Shown here: piece by piece, positions 24,728 to 33,220 of the stretch
Layout of the letters: the number at the start of each line of letters is the position of its first letter
How positions within the stretch are numbered: the stretch's first letter is position 1
Assembly (NCBI GenBank): GCA_044348005.1
Contig: JBIKTR010000004.1
Coordinates: 62,001 to 126,000, forward strand
From: JAJTHC01 sp044348005
GTDB lineage: Bacteria; Cyanobacteriota; Vampirovibrionia; Vampirovibrionales; JAJTHC01
Direction: 5' to 3'
DNA length: 64,000 nt
The notes under the pieces: model-generated
What the model saw: the letters and a program-made list of their open reading frames with translations, nothing else
What the model was told of the DNA's origin: nothing
Database searches by the model: none
Translations under genes and position numbers: made by a program

Positions 24728-24788
24728 TTTATAATTATATATTAGCGTAATACAAAATAAATTACAAGTGCTTTAAGCAAAAAAACTG

Positions 24789-24848
24789 GCGTTGGAAAAG
24801 TTGCGTCGCTACAACCAGCGCCGTGGGCAGTGGTATGCCTAGTCGGTT
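24789..24848 (+). repeat. 60-bp direct repeat, right copy
   Basis: Exact copy of the terminase 3' end (including its TAG) standing alone upstream of the SIMPL gene, with no terminase reading frame leading into it. It marks the right boundary of the hicAB segment (about 660 bases between copies). Confidence 0.95.
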
Positions 24849-24960
24849 GCGGGCGATGCTTCCTGTTTGCTTTCTGTGCTAGCCCGCCCCCTCGACAAGT
24901 GCGTGAAAATAGGGTAGACTAGGGGCAGTTGTTGCGTTGTGTGTGGAAGGAAATGCCCCC

Positions 24961-25704
24961 ATGTTTAACTGGATTGAATCCCACGGAAAAACGGCCTTGC
25001 TCACGGCGGTGCTGGCTTCTGTCATCATCGGCACCAGTATTTTGGCCGGTGGGCTGGTGAAATTTAAAGCCCTTGAACAGTCTAAGCTCGCCGTCACAGG
25101 GTATGCCGAAACCCTTGTCCAGTCGGACATTGCGGAATGGACACTTACTGTGAGTGCCTTTGATTCCAGCAAAGCGCAGGCCTACAAAAAACTCAATCAC
25201 GATTTAGCCACCTTGAAAAACGTGCTCAACACCAACGGCATTCCCCCCAGCGATTTTAACGAAAATACCCTGTATGTCACCACTCAGTACAAAAAAAACC
25301 TGAATGGTTATGACACCACTGAACTTGCGGGTTACACCCTGAGCAAGGCAGTGGTGGTGCGCACCACCAAGCTCGACGCCGTTCAATCCACCGCAAAAAC
25401 GCTTGAACGCTTGGTGGGTAACGGCCTTGGGGTGGATGTCACTGCGCCACAATACCTGTTTAGCAAGCTCGATTCGCTGAAGCTGAACCTGATTGCCAAA
25501 GCCACCAAAAACGCCAAGGATCGCGCCACAACCATGGCCAAAGTCACAGGCAATGAAGTGGGTAGCCTGCTTAGCGCGACTAGCGGAGTGTTTCAAATCA
25601 CCCCGCCCAACAGCACGGATGTGAGCGATTACGGCCAGTACGACACCACCACGCGTCAAAAAAAGGTCACCAGTGTCGTCAACGTCACCTTTTCCATTCA
25701 GTAG
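24961..25704 (+). CDS. SIMPL-domain (DUF541) membrane-anchored protein
   Basis: 247 residues from the ATG at 24961, after GGAAGGAAAT; an upstream start at 24937 overlaps the binding site. One membrane helix (residues about 11-35, TALLTAVLASVIIGTSILAGG) is followed by a periplasmic SIMPL domain: LAVTGYAETLVQSDIAEWTLTV near 45-65, and the C-terminal VTSVVNVTFSIQ strand. The family is widespread and poorly understood. The 33 bases encoding its C-terminus are copied at 4795-4827. Confidence 0.88.
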   Translation: MFNWIESHGKTALLTAVLASVIIGTSILAGGLVKFKALEQSKLAVTGYAETLVQSDIAEWTLTVSAFDSSKAQAYKKLNHDLATLKNVLNTNGIPPSDFNENTLYVTTQYKKNLNGYDTTELAGYTLSKAVVVRTTKLDAVQSTAKTLERLVGNGLGVDVTAPQYLFSKLDSLKLNLIAKATKNAKDRATTMAKVTGNEVGSLLSATSGVFQITPPNSTDVSDYGQYDTTTRQKKVTSVVNVTFSIQ

Positions 25705-25839
25705 GGTGTTTTTTCAATACATCAAACACCGCATTTTTGTAAGGAAAAAAGTCTCTTTTTAAAATAGTTACGCTTAGGTGTTCAGAAATTTAAAAACAAA
25801 TTGATATTTTAGCGAGAGTGTTTATTAGAGGATACAGAG

Positions 25840-26095
25840 AAAGTGGATTTACTCCCACTCCCTTAGGGAGAGGAAAACAAGCTTCTCATTCACGAAGTGA
25901 ATCTTCACCTTTAGGAAGGAGAGGTTGGGAGAGGAAACCAACGGTTTTCTTTCCCAAGAGAAAAAGCTTGCTTTTTCGACCATGGTGGGGTGAGGGATTT
26001 GGGATGTTCAGTTATAGCTGGTGTTTCCCTCCCTTAGGTCGCACGCCTCGCCTATGGCGTGCTCCCTAAGGGAGGAGGGAGAGCGAGGGGTTGAC
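25840..26095. repeat. Composite repeat block before the QRQGF family pair
   Basis: Holds a ~95-bp block (25885-25980: CTCATTCACGAAGTGAATC to CTTTTTCGAC) also present at 8732-8830, then TGAGGGATTTGGGATG, AGCTGGTGTTTCCCTC and the CACGCCTCGCCTATGGCG inverted block seen at 14.5-14.6 kb. No gene seen between 25705 and 26182. Confidence 0.8.
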
Positions 26096-26099
26096 AGCC

Positions 26100-26182
26100 G
26101 TGTTTCTTTGCTTTACTATTCAAGCTAAAGCACGATCGCTTTTATCTACGACGCCCCCTCATCCTGACGAAAGGTCTCTTCT
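26100..26182 (+). promoter_or_regulatory. Conserved leader of the QRQGF family pair (copy 1)
   Basis: From TACTATTCAAGCTAAAGCAC through GATCGCTTTT...CTACGACGCCCCCTCATCC and TGACGAAAG to the ATG, this sequence is nearly identical to 27085-27157. Weaker relatives precede the genes at 7885 and 17932. Such length of conservation upstream of diverged proteins suggests shared regulation or a shared untranslated signal. Confidence 0.55.
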
Positions 26183-26791
26183 ATGCGACTTCAGCTTTCT
26201 GCGTTAGCCGCCAGCCCGTTGAATCCCCAACAACAAGCCCCATTGACCCACAACAACAATAGTCTAGTCAAAAATACCCCGCCCGCTTTGGCCCAACGTC
26301 AGGGGTTGACGGAAGTTCTGGTTCAAGAGTTAGAACACCAATATACTCAAATAAGATTCAAATTAAGAAGTGTAGATGTTACCACTACTTTTGAAAAGTT
26401 TGCAAGATTAAGACAATTAGAAACACTCATTAATAAGGCTGAGTGTTTCATCAATTGTTTAAATCATCCTGAGTGGGCGACTACAGACTGTGCTGGAAAG
26501 GTTAAGATCCTTAAGGATTTTGCAAGAGAATTAGGTCTATCTCGGACAATCAACGTAGCTACTTTTAAGACACATATTACACACTCCAATAATAATGACT
26601 TGCCAAATAGAGCCTTGCGATCTGAATTGAATAGATTTAAAGAACGATTGAAAGCATATTTAGAAGGTGCGTTTAACAATGAAGAAATACAGCGTTATTT
26701 AAAGCATGTACGTACAAAGAGTCGCATTCCTAGTGATAATGATCGTGAAATACATCCATGGCGTTATCCCAATCTATTGATCCTAGCCTGA
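26183..26791 (+). CDS. Unknown protein of the QRQGF family, member 3
   Basis: 202 residues. The N-terminus MRLQLSALAASPLN...QQQAP...ALAQRQGL closely matches the gene at 27158; the first ~20 bases of the two coding regions are nearly identical. The body (helical, A+T-rich) is a diverged relative of the same neighbour, with a shared LRQLETLINKA / HPEW pattern. No signal peptide of the usual type, no enzyme motif. It is a tandem paralogue whose 5' part is much better conserved than its 3' part. Confidence 0.6.
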   Translation: MRLQLSALAASPLNPQQQAPLTHNNNSLVKNTPPALAQRQGLTEVLVQELEHQYTQIRFKLRSVDVTTTFEKFARLRQLETLINKAECFINCLNHPEWATTDCAGKVKILKDFARELGLSRTINVATFKTHITHSNNNDLPNRALRSELNRFKERLKAYLEGAFNNEEIQRYLKHVRTKSRIPSDNDREIHPWRYPNLLILA

Positions 26792-26844
26792 TCAAAGCCT
26801 TTACCTGAGCTAGAAAATCCACAGGGCTGAAGTTAGCGCCTACG

Positions 26845-26890
26845 CCTCATGCTGTTCATAGAGCCGAAGGGTGTTTTGCAACAAGGTCGC
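26845..26890. repeat. 46-bp exact copy of the folD 3' end
   Basis: Identical to 27762-27807, which encodes the last residues of FolD on the minus strand. It joins directly to the next fragment, a copy of the ccsA start region. Confidence 0.92.
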
Positions 26891-27010
26891 CACGCCATAG
26901 CTTGCCACATATACCGCCTTTACCACAGATTCATCAAACATAAAAACGCCTTCTTTCTTTTTTGTGTGCTGTGGCTATTATACCCCCATCCTGAAAAAGA
27001 AACCACTGCT
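26891..27010. repeat. ~119-bp diverged copy of the ccsA start and promoter
   Basis: Matches 4632-4750: the first ~17 codons of ccsA (diverged), its start (ATTCATCAAACAT), and about 65 bases of near-identical upstream sequence including the GGTATAAT -10 on the minus strand. No ccsA gene follows. The rest of 26792-27084 is one PLPEGEG palindrome at about 27025-27058. Confidence 0.88.
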
Positions 27011-27157
27011 GGCTCGCTTCCTGCCCCCGCTCCCTTTGGGAGAGGGTTGGGGTGAGGGGGAAGTGTTGACAGGGGGGAGGCTTTGCGATACTATTCAAGC
27101 TAAAGCACGATCGCTTTTCTCTACGACGCCCCCTCATCCTGACGAAAGCTCTCTTCT

Positions 27158-27754
27158 ATGCGACTTCAACTCTCTTCGTTGCCTGCCCGCCCGATGAATA
27201 CCCAACAACAAGCCCCATTTACCCCCACCAATAACAAAAGTAAAGTGAATAATTCTACCTCCGCTTTGAACCAGCGTCAGGGGTTTACAACGAAACTATT
27301 AGAAAAAATGATAGAGTCTTCAAACGCTTCACAAGGATTAATCGAGAAGATTAAAAATAGTCGTCCTGCTGATAAACACAAGCAATTAGAAAAGTTAATA
27401 AAAACTATTGAGCAGGCTCACTATATTACAACTTCTTTAAGCGATCCGATCTGGTTAGCATTAGATGAATTTTCTAGTCTTTTAGCTATGAATAATCTTG
27501 ATTCTCTAAGGCGTTTAGGTACAGCTTCTGGGCTAAAAACAGCACTTAGGTCTTTTAAACAAAGTAGACCTCGTCCAACTGACGAAGTGATAACCCAGTT
27601 AGCAGAAGGTTTTTATGCTTTACGAAACTCGTTGGAAGCTTTTGTACTAGAACAGCAAAATGAAGCAAAATTAAAAAAATATATACTTGGAAAAACAAGG
27701 TATGGATTATGGCATCCTCGTTATAAAACAACTAATGCCCCAGTCGACCTTTAG
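27158..27754 (+). CDS. Unknown protein of the QRQGF family, member 4
   Basis: 198 residues, paralogue of the preceding unknown gene: MRLQLSSLPARPMNTQQQAPF...ALNQRQGF at the start, then a helical, lysine-rich body with QLEKLIKTIEQAHYI and LSDPIW matching the counterpart. Leader nearly identical to that of member 3. The stop lies two bases before the folD stop on the opposite strand. A+T content rises sharply after the first ~45 codons. No function can be assigned. Confidence 0.6.
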   Translation: MRLQLSSLPARPMNTQQQAPFTPTNNKSKVNNSTSALNQRQGFTTKLLEKMIESSNASQGLIEKIKNSRPADKHKQLEKLIKTIEQAHYITTSLSDPIWLALDEFSSLLAMNNLDSLRRLGTASGLKTALRSFKQSRPRPTDEVITQLAEGFYALRNSLEAFVLEQQNEAKLKKYILGKTRYGLWHPRYKTTNAPVDL

Positions 27755-27756
27755 CC

Positions 27757-28629
27757 CTACCCCTCATGCTGTTCATAGAGCCGAAGGGTGTTTTGCAACA
27801 AGGTCGCAATGGTCATCGGGCCAACGCCTCCGGGTACAGGCGTCACCGCAGATGCCACCCCCCACATCGACGCCGCATCCGCATCGCCCACCAGCGTGCC
27901 GTTGGGCAAGCGGTTAATGCCTACATCCAAAACAACAGCACCTTGCTTGAGTTGCTCGCCCGTAAAGGCCTTGGGCATCCCCACCGCCAGCACCACAATA
28001 TCCGCCTGCTTAAGGTAGTCCTCGATGTTTTTCGTGCGACTATGGCAAATCGTCACCGTCGCATGCGCCTGTAAAAGCAGTTGCGCCATGGGTTTGCCCA
28101 CAATGTTGGAACGCCCCACAATCACCGCATGCAAACCAGCAATTTCAATCTTATAAAAATCCAGTAAGCTCATCATGCCCGCAGGGGTGCAAGGCAAGGC
28201 ATAGGGGGTCAATCCCGCGGCCAAACGCCCCACATTAAAGGGATGAAACCCGTCGACATCTTTGCCAGGTGAAATCGACTCCAACACGGCGGATTCATCC
28301 AAGTGCTTGGGCAGCGGCAACTGCACCAAAATGCCATCGACCGCCTCATCGTCATTCAGTTGTTGAATCGTGGCCAACAAAACGCCTTGAGCCACATCAT
28401 CGGCAAGGGCGATAATTTCAGACTTCATGCCAAGGGCTTCAGCGGTTTGCTTCTTTTTTTTGACATACACGCTAGACGCGGGATCATGCCCCACTTGAAT
28501 CACCACCAACTTCGGGAGCCGTTTTCCCGCGGTTTCTAAGGCCAAAACCGCCGTTTTAAGCGTGGCCAAAACGCTTTGGGCGCAAGCGTTGCCGTCAAGC
28601 TTTAGCGTGGTAAGCGGGGGCATCATCAT
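27757..28629 (-). CDS. folD: Methylenetetrahydrofolate dehydrogenase / methenyl-THF cyclohydrolase
   Basis: 290 residues. FolD signatures are clear: YVKKKKQTAEALGM (about 55-68, including the catalytic Lys), GILVQLPLPKH (about 99-109), KDVDGFHP, PCTPAGMM, VVGRSNIVGKP-like VIVGRSNIVGKPMAQLL, and TPVPGGVGPMTIA near the end. It interconverts one-carbon folates using NADP. It converges on the unknown gene at 27158. The 3' 46 bases exist as an extra copy at 26845. Confidence 0.96.
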   Translation of the reverse strand: MMMPPLTTLKLDGNACAQSVLATLKTAVLALETAGKRLPKLVVIQVGHDPASSVYVKKKKQTAEALGMKSEIIALADDVAQGVLLATIQQLNDDEAVDGILVQLPLPKHLDESAVLESISPGKDVDGFHPFNVGRLAAGLTPYALPCTPAGMMSLLDFYKIEIAGLHAVIVGRSNIVGKPMAQLLLQAHATVTICHSRTKNIEDYLKQADIVVLAVGMPKAFTGEQLKQGAVVLDVGINRLPNGTLVGDADAASMWGVASAVTPVPGGVGPMTIATLLQNTLRLYEQHEG

Positions 28630-28662
28630 AGAAAAGTCTCCTCGTGAAAAAAGGCGCTGGCT

Positions 28663-30057
28663 TTAGCTTAAGCGACACACGGTTAAATCAATCGAAGAGG
28701 GGGGCGTCGGCGTGTGTACGCCTTCAAGGTGCGGATCCCCCAAAATGCCCGAATCTTCAGGCAAGTGGTCGTGCGTGTCGTTGGCGTCAAAGGTGTTCAT
28801 TTTTTCATCGTCAAAAACGCCTTCCCACCGAGCCACCACGGCAGTGGCCACGCAATTTCCGACCAAATTAACAGACGTGCGTCCCATATCCAAGAAGTGA
28901 TCAATCCCTAAAATAACGGCCACCCCTTCAATGGGCAGATTGTACAAGGTCAGTGTGCTCGCTAAAATCACCAAACTCGCGCGAGGCACGGCGGCCACCC
29001 CTTTAGACGTCAACATCAGCGTGGCCATAATGCTCAGCTGTTGCCACAAATCCAGCGGAATGTTGGCCATTTGCGCCACAAACAAGGTCGCCAACGCCAA
29101 ATACAGGGTAGAACCGTCTAAATTAAAGCTATAGCCCGTTGGCATGACAAAAGCCACAATATGCGTAGGCACGCCAAAACGCTCCATCACGCTCATGGCT
29201 TTGGGCAACGCCGATTCACTATTGGCGGTGGAAAACGCAATCAAGAACGGTTCCTTAATGGCGGAAAACATCCGCGTAAAGGGGACTTTAATAATGGCAC
29301 AAGCGCTTAACAACACAATGCCTACAAAAATAAACAACGCCAAGTACAGCGAACCCGCCAGCTTGCCATACGTCCACAAAATGTCCAACCCGTTGGAAGA
29401 AACCGCATAGGCAATCGCCGCCAGCACGCCCATCGGCGCAAAACTCATTACATAACCCACGAACTTAAACATAATTTCACTCAAGCTTGAAAGCCCGCGC
29501 AAAATGGGCTTGCCTTTTTCACCCGCAGCCATAATCGCCAAGGCAAAAAACACGCTAAACACCACCATTTGAAGCACGTTGCCCGTTGCCATGGCGTCAA
29601 AAATGCTGGTGGGCACCATCCCCAAGACGCTGTCCATAAACGTGTGGTTCGCCACGGTGTGGGTATTACTCGTTATGGTTGCCAAATCGCTGAGGTTTTT
29701 GGCGTTCGCCTGAAGCACCACGCCCGCCCCCGGTTTCAACCAATTCGCCACGCCTAAGCCAATGGCGAGTGCAAGCGTTGTGGCAATTTCAAAGTACAAA
29801 ATGGTTTTCAGCCCCAGCGATCCCACTTTTTTGGTGTCACCTGCCCCTGCGATGCCTACAATAAGCGAAGAAATCAGCAAGGGGGCAATCAGCATTTTAA
29901 TCATGCGTAAGAAGAGATCCGACAAGGGTTTGAGTTTTACGCCTAGTTCAGGGGCATAAATCCCGAGCATGAGGCCCACGGCAAGGCCTATCATAATTTG
30001 CGTGGTGAGCGACAGGGAAAAGGTGGGTTTTTGAGTGGTTGTAGGGGTTTGGGTCAT
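28663..30057 (-). CDS. Dicarboxylate/amino acid:cation symporter (DAACS family)
   Basis: 464 residues with about eight membrane helices and two re-entrant loops. Family motifs visible: the serine-rich FSTANSESALPKAM hairpin (about 286-299), PTGYSFNLDGSTLYLA (about 318-333), and MGRTSVNLVGNCVATAVVARWEG (about 395-417), where the Asn and Asp bind Na+ and substrate. It imports C4-dicarboxylates or glutamate/aspartate with Na+ or H+. Substrate not settled by sequence. 33 bases from folD on the same strand, so possibly co-transcribed with it. Confidence 0.93.
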   Translation of the reverse strand: MTQTPTTTQKPTFSLSLTTQIMIGLAVGLMLGIYAPELGVKLKPLSDLFLRMIKMLIAPLLISSLIVGIAGAGDTKKVGSLGLKTILYFEIATTLALAIGLGVANWLKPGAGVVLQANAKNLSDLATITSNTHTVANHTFMDSVLGMVPTSIFDAMATGNVLQMVVFSVFFALAIMAAGEKGKPILRGLSSLSEIMFKFVGYVMSFAPMGVLAAIAYAVSSNGLDILWTYGKLAGSLYLALFIFVGIVLLSACAIIKVPFTRMFSAIKEPFLIAFSTANSESALPKAMSVMERFGVPTHIVAFVMPTGYSFNLDGSTLYLALATLFVAQMANIPLDLWQQLSIMATLMLTSKGVAAVPRASLVILASTLTLYNLPIEGVAVILGIDHFLDMGRTSVNLVGNCVATAVVARWEGVFDDEKMNTFDANDTHDHLPEDSGILGDPHLEGVHTPTPPSSIDLTVCRLS

Positions 30058-30159
30058 GGTGAAATCTCAAGGCTTATGTGATTAACTGAACTATCATAGC
30101 AGAAAAGTGCTAAAAGCTAAAACATTTCTAAAGAAATAAAGATGCCCCTGTTACAAAAC

Positions 30160-30475
30160 CCCGTTTTGGGGTGAGGGGGCTTTCTCATTCCGTTTAACGC
30201 TGGTGCTGTCAGAGACCTTTGCTCGCACAAAGGTTCTCCGACACCTCTAAATGCGCTTAAGGGAGGGAGGGAGGACGTAACACGTCCCTCCCCCCGCCGC
30301 CCCTTAAGCCGCTTTGGGGGTTTGGGGAGTCTTTGGCGGGACAAAGACCCCCAAGCACCAGCTCAAAAAGGGAACAAGAAAACCCCCTCACCCCAGCCCT
30401 CACCCAGAGGGAGAGGGAGCGAGAAAACCCAAGCACCAGCTCAAAACGGAGCAAAGAAATCCAAAAATCAAGAAA
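30160..30475. repeat. Foldback/palindrome repeat block
   Basis: Carries one arm of the large foldback element (TGTCAGAGACCTTTGCTCG... at about 30210), a palindrome around GGACGTAACACGTCC, and a ~130-bp tract essentially identical to 8863-8996, then one PLPEGEG palindrome and CAAGCACCAGCTC. It fills the gap between the kinase and the symporter; I call no gene here. Confidence 0.85.
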
Positions 30476-30482
30476 GGGTGCG

Positions 30483-32387
30483 CTATTCTTCTAACAAAAA
30501 CGAAACACTCGCCGTAAAATACCCTTCAGCATAAGACAACAGCAACGTCCCGTCCATGGCTTCGGTCAAGGCTTTGGCAATAAATAACCCTAGCCCACTG
30601 CCACGACTACGACGCGTGAGGCCGGCGTCTAAACGGTGAAACTTTTCAAAAAGCTGTTTGAGTTGGGCTTCGCTGAGTTCTTCACTGGGGTTGGAAATAT
30701 GCATGTAGAGCCGTTGCGCACGTTGTTCAAAGCACACGCGAATGGGGTCGCTTTCTTCAAGGCGATATTTGGCCGCGTTTTCAAGTAGGTTCACCAGCAC
30801 TTGTTGCCAGCGGTCTTCATCCACAAAAAGCGTCCATTGTGCCAAGGCGTCGATGTTGGGGGGGTGAACGTCTAGGGCGTCTTGCACGGCTTCAGGGAGC
30901 AACGGCAACAGATGTTGCCAGAGGCTTTGAAGGGGTTGCGTTTCACAATACACACGCAGGCTATGATTTTCCAAATCGGGAATGACGAGTAAATCTTCCA
31001 CCAAGCGATTGAGTCGCTTACACTGTTGCTTAATGGTGTGAAGCGATTGCACTTGTTGTTCTTCGCTTAGTGTGCTGCGATGTTTAAGCAAGCGGTTGGT
31101 GTAGCCTTGAATGTTCATCAACGGCGTGCGAAGCTCGTGGCTGACGGTGTCAATTAACGTGGATTTTAACTCATCGAGCTTGGCCAGTTGCGTATTGGCT
31201 TCTTGAATCGTGGTGACTTGCTTTTCAAGCTGACGGCCCATGCGGTTGACTTCAGACGTTAAATAGCGAATTTCAAAGGGCGTCACCCAATTGATGATCA
31301 AGCGTATTTGCCGACCGTAATTGCCTTCCCCCATGGCCTTAATGCCCTTAATCAATTGGCGAAAGTTCCGCACAATGCCCAGCACATAGCCCAAGCCAAT
31401 GAGGATGCTAATCAGTAAACTACCGCCAATGAGTCCGAAAATCTTGAGGCGCGCTTGCTTGAGAAAGTGTCGGTTCTGATGCCAATCAGGCGACACGATC
31501 AACCACGTATTGAGTGGCTTGAGTTCCGCAAGAATATAATCTTTCCCCTCGTGACGAACGCCTTTCCAGCTTAATTCTTGGGTAAAAGGGTCTTTTAAAA
31601 CAAGCTGACGTTCTTGGCGGAGCGCTTCTAAAACGGCTTGTGGGGGGGCTTTCGTTTCAAAAACAAGCTCACCCGATCGATTTTCTTTAAGGTGTAAAAT
31701 ATCTAAACGACTTTCTGAACGACGTTCTACAAGGGTAGGCAAGGCCATCCACACGCCCGCCTTTTGCAGATGCACGAGATCGTCTAAAATCGTATGCAGG
31801 CTGTTAAACGTGCGGACTTGTACCAACGCAAACCCTTGATTGAAAGGCAAACGGCTTTGCAACCACGCGGGTTCAAGTGTATTGCCTTGCCAAGCAGAAA
31901 GAAGTTGATACGCTTCTTGCGGTTTTGTTGAAGTTCCACACGCCCAGGTATTTAAGCCCTTGCGTTGATTCCTATTCGGCGGTACTTTGCTGGCCCATTG
32001 CAGAAGTTCTTGTGTTTTGGAGTTGCACACGCCCACGAACTGCAGATCGTCTTCAAAGCTCAATAAATGAGCCAAGCTCTGTTGATTTAAGCGTTTCGGG
32101 GTAAAGCGTCGTTCTTGAAAAAGACGCAACACACGTTGAGATTGTACCCTTTGAAAGGCCACTTCCTGCCAACTACTTTTAAGCGTCGCACGCAAGACGT
32201 CTTCTTCTGTGGCGGCGATTTGCTTGCGTAAGGCGCCGTCGTTAATGTCGTACAACCACACGCTTAGGCCCCCAAGCGGAATGGTGACAATCAACAAGAC
32301 CAAAATAATAATCTGCTGATAAAAGCGAAAGCCCGTCGTCTTACGACGCAAGCCCCACGGCTTGGATTTCAAAAAAGCAAGTACCAT
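30483..32387 (-). CDS. Sensor histidine kinase
   Basis: 634 residues. Membrane helices at about 24-45 and 316-338 frame a ~270-residue periplasmic sensor of unknown ligand. A HAMP-like segment and coiled coil lead to the phosphoacceptor helix SHELRTPL (His417), followed by the ATPase domain with NLLENAAKY (N box) and GSGLGLFIAKAL (G2). The D-box region is degenerate, with no clear DxGxG; the equivalent reads RVCFEQRAQRLYMHISNPSEE, so ATP binding may be atypical. The gene begins right after the stop of the response regulator, so the pair is an operon. Confidence 0.92.
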   Translation of the reverse strand: MVLAFLKSKPWGLRRKTTGFRFYQQIIILVLLIVTIPLGGLSVWLYDINDGALRKQIAATEEDVLRATLKSSWQEVAFQRVQSQRVLRLFQERRFTPKRLNQQSLAHLLSFEDDLQFVGVCNSKTQELLQWASKVPPNRNQRKGLNTWACGTSTKPQEAYQLLSAWQGNTLEPAWLQSRLPFNQGFALVQVRTFNSLHTILDDLVHLQKAGVWMALPTLVERRSESRLDILHLKENRSGELVFETKAPPQAVLEALRQERQLVLKDPFTQELSWKGVRHEGKDYILAELKPLNTWLIVSPDWHQNRHFLKQARLKIFGLIGGSLLISILIGLGYVLGIVRNFRQLIKGIKAMGEGNYGRQIRLIINWVTPFEIRYLTSEVNRMGRQLEKQVTTIQEANTQLAKLDELKSTLIDTVSHELRTPLMNIQGYTNRLLKHRSTLSEEQQVQSLHTIKQQCKRLNRLVEDLLVIPDLENHSLRVYCETQPLQSLWQHLLPLLPEAVQDALDVHPPNIDALAQWTLFVDEDRWQQVLVNLLENAAKYRLEESDPIRVCFEQRAQRLYMHISNPSEELSEAQLKQLFEKFHRLDAGLTRRSRGSGLGLFIAKALTEAMDGTLLLSYAEGYFTASVSFLLEE

Positions 32388-33149
32388 TTAGTCCTGACTT
32401 TCTTCAATGTTTAAGCGGTAGCCCACGTTATTGACGGTTTGAATCAAGGTGGGGTGCTTGGCATCTAGCTCCACTTTTTGACGCAAGCCCCCGACATGCA
32501 CACGCACCGTGCGCACGTCATCACTCGCGTCATAGCCCCAGACTTCTTGTAAGAGCGTCGACAAAGAAACGGCTTCATTGGCATGTTGCACCAAGCAATA
32601 CAAAATCTCAAATTCGGTCGGCGTTAGCCGAATCATCTGCCCATGGCAAAACACTTCCAGTGACTTAGGCAATAGCCGTAAATCGCCAATGGCCAAGCGT
32701 TCTTGTGCGGTGGCTTCAGTACTTTGGGTGGGGCTTACGGGGGTTTTGCCTTGTAAATCCGCCAGCTTGCCTGAACGACGGAATAAGGCGCGCATTCGCA
32801 CCATGAGCTCTTGCAGTTCAAAGGGTTTGACGAGGTAATCGTCCGCCCCAGCGTGAAAGCCCTTGACTTTGTCTTCCAACTGGCTTTTGGCGGTGAGCAA
32901 AATAATCGGCAAGCTTTCCCGATGCGTAAGCTCTCGCACATGCTTGCACAAGGCGTACCCGTCTAACTTGGGCATCATTACATCGACCAAGGCAATATCC
33001 AGTGGGGTAGGGCCTTGCAGGAACTTGAGGGCATCCATGCCGTTTTTGGAGGTATGGACTTCAAAGCCCATGAGTTCAAAGTCCATTTGCAGGAGCGAAA
33101 GAATATCGGGATCATCATCCACAATCAATAAGCGAACGGGGCTTGCCAT
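32388..33149 (-). CDS. OmpR/PhoB-family response regulator
   Basis: 253 residues. Receiver domain with the acidic pair VDDD (10-13), phosphoacceptor Asp56 (LVDVMMP) and the LLTAKS / DYLVKPFE switch residues. A winged-helix DNA-binding domain fills about 150-250 (LTPTEFEILYCLVQHANEAVS, VRTVRVHVGGLRQKVE, VGYRL). The start follows AAAGGAAAC. It is the partner of the downstream kinase, TAA and ATG being adjacent. Confidence 0.95.
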   Translation of the reverse strand: MASPVRLLIVDDDPDILSLLQMDFELMGFEVHTSKNGMDALKFLQGPTPLDIALVDVMMPKLDGYALCKHVRELTHRESLPIILLTAKSQLEDKVKGFHAGADDYLVKPFELQELMVRMRALFRRSGKLADLQGKTPVSPTQSTEATAQERLAIGDLRLLPKSLEVFCHGQMIRLTPTEFEILYCLVQHANEAVSLSTLLQEVWGYDASDDVRTVRVHVGGLRQKVELDAKHPTLIQTVNNVGYRLNIEESQD

Positions 33150-33220
33150 AAACGTTTCCTTTGCACGCGTAGTTGCATCTGCCTGTATTTATTATAAACT
33201 GATGAAAGAAATTATGAAAG

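Noticed and set aside
25204..25659. 151-residue minus-strand ORF opposite the SIMPL gene
   Set aside because: Shadow of the SIMPL gene, which has a signal-anchor and family motifs on the plus strand.
30257..30517. Several 65-70 residue ORFs in the repeat block (both strands)
   Set aside because: They translate the same repeat in several frames (PHPSPHPEGEG and similar) and are also seen at 8.8-9.1 kb; no start signals.
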